Source of the DNA: Nanobdellota archaeon
Lineage (GTDB): Archaea; Aenigmatarchaeota; Aenigmatarchaeia; QMZP01
Length of the DNA stretch: 6,797 bases
NCBI GenBank assembly: GCA_018818465.1
Contig: JAHIRU010000048.1
Span: forward strand, 1-6,797
Direction: 5' to 3'
The translations under genes were made by a program, and so were the position numbers. Numbering within the stretch: the first letter of the stretch is position 1; each line of letters starts with the position of its first letter. The notes under the pieces are model-generated. The model was not told the DNA's origin. It searched no databases and saw nothing but the letters and a program-made list of their open reading frames with translations. Positions 6,301-6,797 of the stretch are shown here, one piece after another.

Positions 6301-6797
6301 GACTATGATCATCACTTCTGCGAATACAATGGCATTACTAGAGTAGAATCAACATGTGATGACGGTTTTGACAACGACGGTGATGGAAGCGCAGACTGCG
6401 CTGACAGTGACTGTTCAGGACAGACAGGAAAAGACGGACAAACATGCGGTTCAGAGAACTGTAATGATAACGGAGACAATGACGGTGATGGATTTATTGA
6501 CTGCCAGGATACAGGCTGTTATTCATCGTGCCAGTTGGATTATAAGTCTGGCGGGGACTATTCACCAAAATCAGCATCATCTACATTCGGTATTGTTGAT
6601 GCAACTTGGTCAGAAAGAGTTAGAGATGGTGATGACTACACAATAAGATTCAGATCCACTGAATCTTATACAAGCATTCAAATTATCGTAGGAAGTTCGA
6701 CAGGTTCTGATCGCGGAATAAACCTGGCACCTCCTTATGACGGTTTAGATGTTGATTCAGTTAACAACAACATTGATAGCCTTTCAGGAGATAAAGA
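244..6797 (+). CDS. Giant secreted multidomain protein (beta-helix / PQQ propeller / MopE-type repeats), 3' end open
   Basis: One uninterrupted frame of 2184 codons from ATG 244 to the right edge; no stop occurs and the C-terminus is missing. ATG 244 is chosen because it begins a standard signal peptide directly downstream of a TATA-like element; the next Met (codon 20) falls inside the hydrophobic core. Order of parts by residue: signal peptide 1-26; beta-helix part 1 about 30-110; PQQ-like propeller about 111-479; beta-helix end about 480-593; Cys-rich MopE-type motifs 596-1075; unrecognised domain about 1081-1299; DNDGDG motif and four-Cys knob 1300-1356; Cys-free domain about 1360-1539; DND-x-D motifs about 1540-2097; second Cys-free domain from about 2100. 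A hand count gives about 113 Cys between residues 596 and 2097, with abundant Asp and Asn, so an exported, disulfide-bonded, probably Ca-binding protein is likely. No catalytic site was recognised. Surface scaffold or adhesin is inference. High ATA and AGA use suggests an archaeon. Confidence 0.93.
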   Translation, partial: MKTNIFLALIVFITASFFVMPVGVVGQTVINSCTTLPILGQGLDYILTSNINHVGRDSCIKIVEDGVTLDCNEYKILGDGKGIGIHVGGDSFQMQNCAIGDFEQSFVANGKHDWPMFRQNPAHTGTSGGVDSGDGEQLWNFPIAPGKFQSSPVVADDRVYIGSNNEAGRGKLYAFNAITGELLWNQIIGSVNFNTAPAIADGNLYVGADNGLLYIFNDVLNFDPQTGSIVTFCLVGGRLTAATAVNGFVYIGSDDGRVLKIDPANCNQEWVYPDLSQPPLGEIHSSPAVSDGIVYFGSDDGNLYAVDAAGTLQWTFETGGTIISTPAVAGGVVYFGSNDLIFYALSSGGVELWRSGTEMMGAPSSPSIFNGAVYFGANDNRIYSYTTDGTYLGRFDTNGLIQGSIAVVDGVGYIGSEDGNFYARRVKNGQEVWTFSTNGRVYSSPAVSDGIVYFGSDINDPSCNPNCGSILYAIGHSTANAGYAMINNNAFWIADENVVLDGTGNNDFYYNSFGLANNYYVVDRSPGNQFFIMPGGGSPEGNYYGDIGSWDIRDLNSDNYGDAGSQYPYGDKKGNAGWFPKWSSLQYDYGPIMQNCFDDDGDGYWGYDTMCPYGPDCNDYYNPNDPPTNCPTDPLDCANLDYSTCPICINPGPDTLEHCFDNVDNNCDGFIDYPADPSCFCLPFDTDVCGSNIGRCEPGEMECDVYGHYGDCGGPNYVGPIEEICDNGIDDDCDATCDSTGCEDPKNPGNTFPPDSDCTCISTGPETGSIFCSDGLDNDCDLLIDCLDSDCSTDPVCVGECIIGETDICGSNIGECFPGKRTCLYLGGVGVWGDCEEDPVNPGYTPPTAEVCDALDNDCDNEWDEGYNSDPITGLCSDGTTPCTNDANCLIPGGICDFGIDDTFWDNDGDLYTTCGSFLDYRDPGQYYGYFGIPDCNDNPLNDQAGWFCPLGPLYPLDPSNPCLLYPSLSECAICIHQDAWENCYDGIDNNCNTYVDCVDLGPKGCGGIPECNPDQCRDLDGDGYGDPESPLCTYPGRDCDDTNKNINPGEIEDCYDNIDNNCNGQCDFGGCPGGEPADIHCESPQANPNYFFPEGIYNVHPFGLGLCDVANTPPCSYYENGGDARNFKFDFSIITYHVTAPASSTVGCTVSQSNCQSDQIAGCNRINVEGVTTADLTDGVFGESGEVSHMIDATDSVERQIIEGGDTVQQWIPWEIDECYVKNPAGIDIRREPVNWRIHVHSINDQNTLEWTSNEVHFADFCWLGQENNLFLNTIKCDFEGDVDVALKYKQGTGIESYCHDGADNDGDGFVDGADSDCNGITYSWLPKKDIADERACTSDIDCDSPKVCLDGFCSYSPSGSVQFATADPPTAGNVRSDDSNAATRGINILWTEHVNPNNGGKFKIRFRRWDIGNGILGVIADGFPKIEVVRKYGPGSTIDYGLLPYFSAINVLTGETEYVPRDMLDQTDLAYVTHDNKFIMQSTVSNENIAHLDTSVEAEFDPATVNTNNVYNIDLTIVYTTPGGEVNNDFITIPVYFCTDAECPGLDNINENAVDLSTTDWKTCSDAINNDFDYLNKAGNEQSSFAASSYDCYDINDCNNEIGTSAYNAYTGTYTGGPGSDKVCTKDTEIICADSYNNDWYKEDLTNGHQNTDPKTMLPDCRDIDCDGQTGPTDKFGNIAPDNSCEYSVELDCDVVIKYDNDHYNLNDCELQPGGTYNNAEYDCSSYCRSTIGTTAETGAMCDDNIDNDWDKWILTTGGLDGYAIQDGVSGTGMDCAWIDNYPDEDCNGETLSNGKICELGAETICDDSFDNDFDNGYTTSAGWDATFYNEYFGPKGMTYAPNADCDDYDNCKDATDALGNSLCPTAESQFAKWCFDGADNDLDRFDGGGIDCGDTDCIGVVNPDNPAEICTRDEYSASNPIQCFDGQDNDADGNGNPSDPQGNTDCYDNTVDASSPPGSLECNKNHPFSPGRNWCAPCAAVEMTKWDGCADNKDNDYDIPSPITNCDDSDCYMQVGDYDHHFCEYNGITRVESTCDDGFDNDGDGSADCADSDCSGQTGKDGQTCGSENCNDNGDNDGDGFIDCQDTGCYSSCQLDYKSGGDYSPKSASSTFGIVDATWSERVRDGDDYTIRFRSTESYTSIQIIVGSSTGSDRGINLAPPYDGLDVDSVNNNIDSLSGDK
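331..573 (+). other. Beta-helix, N-terminal part (NosD/pectate-lyase-like fold)
   Basis: Residues about 30-110 show the typical opening of archaeal parallel beta-helix surface proteins: a capping Cys (33), a segment ILTSNI...GRDSCIKI, the rung VTLDCNEYKILGDGKGIGIH, and the rung FQMQNCAIGDF. The patterns 'vtLDCngh.I.GdG.G.GI' and 'i.NC.I..F' are hallmarks of NosD-like right-handed beta-helix repeats. Only about three rungs are present before the sequence changes abruptly to a PQQ-propeller start at residue 113, so the helix is incomplete here and appears to resume after the propeller. Confidence 0.68.
1094..1139 (+). repeat. 46-bp exact direct repeat, copy 1 (propeller blade 4)
   Basis: Encodes the SSPAVSDGIVYFGSD core of blade 4. 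All 46 bases are identical to 1568-1613, including every silent position, while the other blades share only the protein pattern. Confidence 0.9.
1568..1613 (+). repeat. 46-bp exact direct repeat, copy 2 (propeller blade 8)
   Basis: Second copy of the 46-base unit at 1094-1139, offset by 474 bases (158 codons, in frame, a span of four blades). It encodes the same SSPAVSDGIVYFGSD core in blade 8. Recent duplication or gene conversion is the simplest explanation. Confidence 0.9.
1681..2022 (+). other. Beta-helix, C-terminal closing part
   Basis: Residues about 480-593 include NNNAFWIADENVVLDGTGNN, then YYNSFGLANNYYVV, then EGNYYGDIGSWDIRDLN with DAGSQYPYGDKKGN and finally YDYGPIM. The run 'G-N-Y-Y-G-D ... 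D-x-N-x-D-x-Y-G-D-A-G ... Y-P-Y ... D-Y-G-P-I' is how many archaeal NosD-like beta-helix proteins finish (commonly N-Y-W-S-D ... D-x-D-G-x-G-D). This is the matching end for the helix that opens at residues 30-110, which means the propeller lies between the two parts. The fold assignment comes from pattern recognition only. Confidence 0.62.
2029..3468 (+). other. Cys-rich MopE-type metal-binding motif array
   Basis: This stretch repeats the 'putative metal-binding motif' known from MopE-like proteins: an Asp-rich D-x-D-G-D-G-Y loop, then P-G-x-x-E-x-C-x-D-x-x-D-N-N-C-D-G. Clear units start at Cys 2029 (CFDDDGDGYWG), 2218 (CFDNVDNNCDG), 2416 (CDNGIDDDCDA), 2557 (CSDGLDNDCDL), 2797 (CDALDNDCDN), 2929 (CDFGIDDTFWDNDGD), 3193 (CYDGIDNNCNT), and the fullest one 3292-3438 (CRDLDGDGYGD ... 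CYDNIDNNCNG). Between them are two copies of a C-G-S-N-I-G-x-C-x-P-G spacer (2311 and 2671) followed by G-D-C. The Asp/Asn loops suggest calcium binding as in thrombospondin type 3-like loops, and paired Cys suggest disulfides. MopE itself is a copper-binding surface protein, but copper binding here is not shown. Confidence 0.8.
3484..4140 (+). other. Unrecognised domain between motif arrays
   Basis: Residues about 1081-1299 lack the D-N-D/D-N-N motifs and are poor in Cys compared with both sides. The segment has alternating hydrophobic stretches typical of beta-strands (FKFDFSIITYHVTA, EPVNWRIHVHSI, DVDVALKY) and a linker region with isolated Cys. It resembles a beta-sandwich insertion domain by texture, but I do not recognise the family. 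It ends directly before the DNDGDG motif at 4141. Confidence 0.4.
4141..4311 (+). other. DNDGDG motif followed by a four-Cys knob
   Basis: CHDGADNDGDGFVDGADSDC (residues 1300-1319) is the first motif in which the central Cys of DNNCDG is replaced by Gly. About 18 residues later comes CTSDIDCDSPKVCLDGFC (4255-4308), with Cys at 4255, 4273, 4291 and 4306. This 'C-x-x-D-x-D-C-x-x-x-x-x-C-x-x-G-x-C' pattern is a small disulfide-knotted unit found in many extracellular proteins. It marks the boundary between the Cys-rich stalk and the following Cys-free domain. Confidence 0.6.
4321..4860 (+). other. Cys-free probable beta-domain, copy 1
   Basis: Residues about 1360-1539 contain no Cys at all, in sharp contrast to both flanks. 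The start has GINILWTEHV, then GGKFKIRFRR, then PKIEVVRKYGPGST. Later strands include YNIDLTIVYTT and NNDFITIPVYF. The strand-rich pattern suggests one or two immunoglobulin-like or similar beta-sandwiches. The W-T-E-x-V ... F-K-I-R-F-R segment is echoed near the right edge of the window (see 6541-6797). No named family recognised. Confidence 0.5.
4861..6534 (+). other. Second motif array, DND-x-D type without the central Cys
   Basis: Units of the form C-x-D-x-x-D-N-D-x-D begin at Cys 4939 (CSDAINNDFDY), 5143 (CADSYNNDWYK), 5473 (CDDNIDNDWDK), 5665 (CDDSFDNDFDN), 5872 (CFDGADNDLDR), 6019 (CFDGQDNDADG), 6217 (CADNKDNDYDI), 6355 (CDDGFDNDGDG) and 6460 (CNDNGDNDGDG). Most are followed by a D-C-x-D-x-x-C type half (for example DCADSDC at 6394-6414 and DCDDYDNC at 5785-5808). 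This looks like the same motif as in 2029-3468, but the central Cys has become Phe, Trp, Leu, Ala, Tyr or Gly. Spacing between units is irregular (about 105-330 bases). Likely a calcium-stabilised stalk; unit function not shown. Confidence 0.72.
6541..6797 (+). other. Cys-free probable beta-domain, copy 2 (incomplete)
   Basis: After the last motif of the second array the protein again becomes Cys-free. Residues about 2100-2184 include FGIVDATWSERV, DDYTIRFRS and SIQIIVGSSTG, which line up with GINILWTEHV, GKFKIRFRR and PKIEVVRKYGPG of the domain at 4321-4860. Both copies directly follow Cys-rich, DNDGDG-containing sequence. The window ends inside this domain, so its length is unknown. Confidence 0.5.

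Noticed and set aside
2029..6534. Possible CRISPR array or DNA-level tandem repeat because of recurring GACAATGACGGTGATGG-like words
   Set aside because: Copies are short, irregularly spaced and vary at codon third positions; repetition is at the protein motif level. A 22-base match between 4155-4176 and 6474-6495 is the coding of the same DNDGDGF motif.
6356..6646. Plus-strand open frame of 96 codons, Thr/Met/Val-rich, out of frame with the giant gene
   Set aside because: It overlaps the CDDGFDNDGDG and CNDNGDNDGDG motifs in another frame. The repeated GAC/GGT/GAT codons read out of frame as ACG/GTG/ATG, which creates the open stretch.

Overview
The window is almost entirely one gene. A single forward reading frame opens at an ATG at 244 and stays open to the last base (2184 codons, no stop). 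It encodes a giant, secreted, multidomain, cysteine-rich protein whose C-terminus lies outside the window. The only other gene is the first 50 codons of a divergently transcribed DHH-family phosphoesterase (1-150, minus strand). The 93 bp between them is a compact, AT-rich divergent promoter region.

The organism is most likely an archaeon, plausibly a DPANN-type lineage such as Woesearchaeota or Pacearchaeota, known from metagenomes. The reasons are heavy use of ATA (Ile) and AGA (Arg) codons with few CGN codons, a TATA-like element at a distance from the ATG that fits leaderless transcription, an archaeal-looking DHH N-terminus, and a giant surface protein mixing beta-helix, PQQ-propeller and MopE/DNDxDG modules. 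This is inference from style, not a database match.

Layout of the giant protein: signal peptide (244-321); first part of a right-handed parallel beta-helix (331-573); an apparently complete eight-bladed PQQ-like beta-propeller (574-1680); the closing part of the beta-helix with an N-Y-Y-G-D/D-Y-G-P-I ending (1681-2022); a Cys-rich array of MopE-type 'C-x-D-x-x-D-N-N-C-D-G' metal-binding-like motifs (2029-3468); an unrecognised domain (3484-4140); one DNDGDG motif and a four-Cys knob (4141-4311); a Cys-free probable beta-domain (4321-4860); a second array of DND-x-D motifs in which the central Cys has been replaced (4861-6534); and the start of what looks like a second copy of the Cys-free beta-domain (6541-end).

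Taken together this looks like an exported surface or extracellular scaffold: a propeller carried on a beta-helix, followed by a long, acidic, probably calcium-binding and disulfide-stabilised stalk with spaced beta-domains. No catalytic residues were recognised. An adhesive or surface-coat role is a guess. The points most worth checking are the propeller inserted into a split beta-helix, the switch in motif type along the stalk, and the recurring Cys-free domain.
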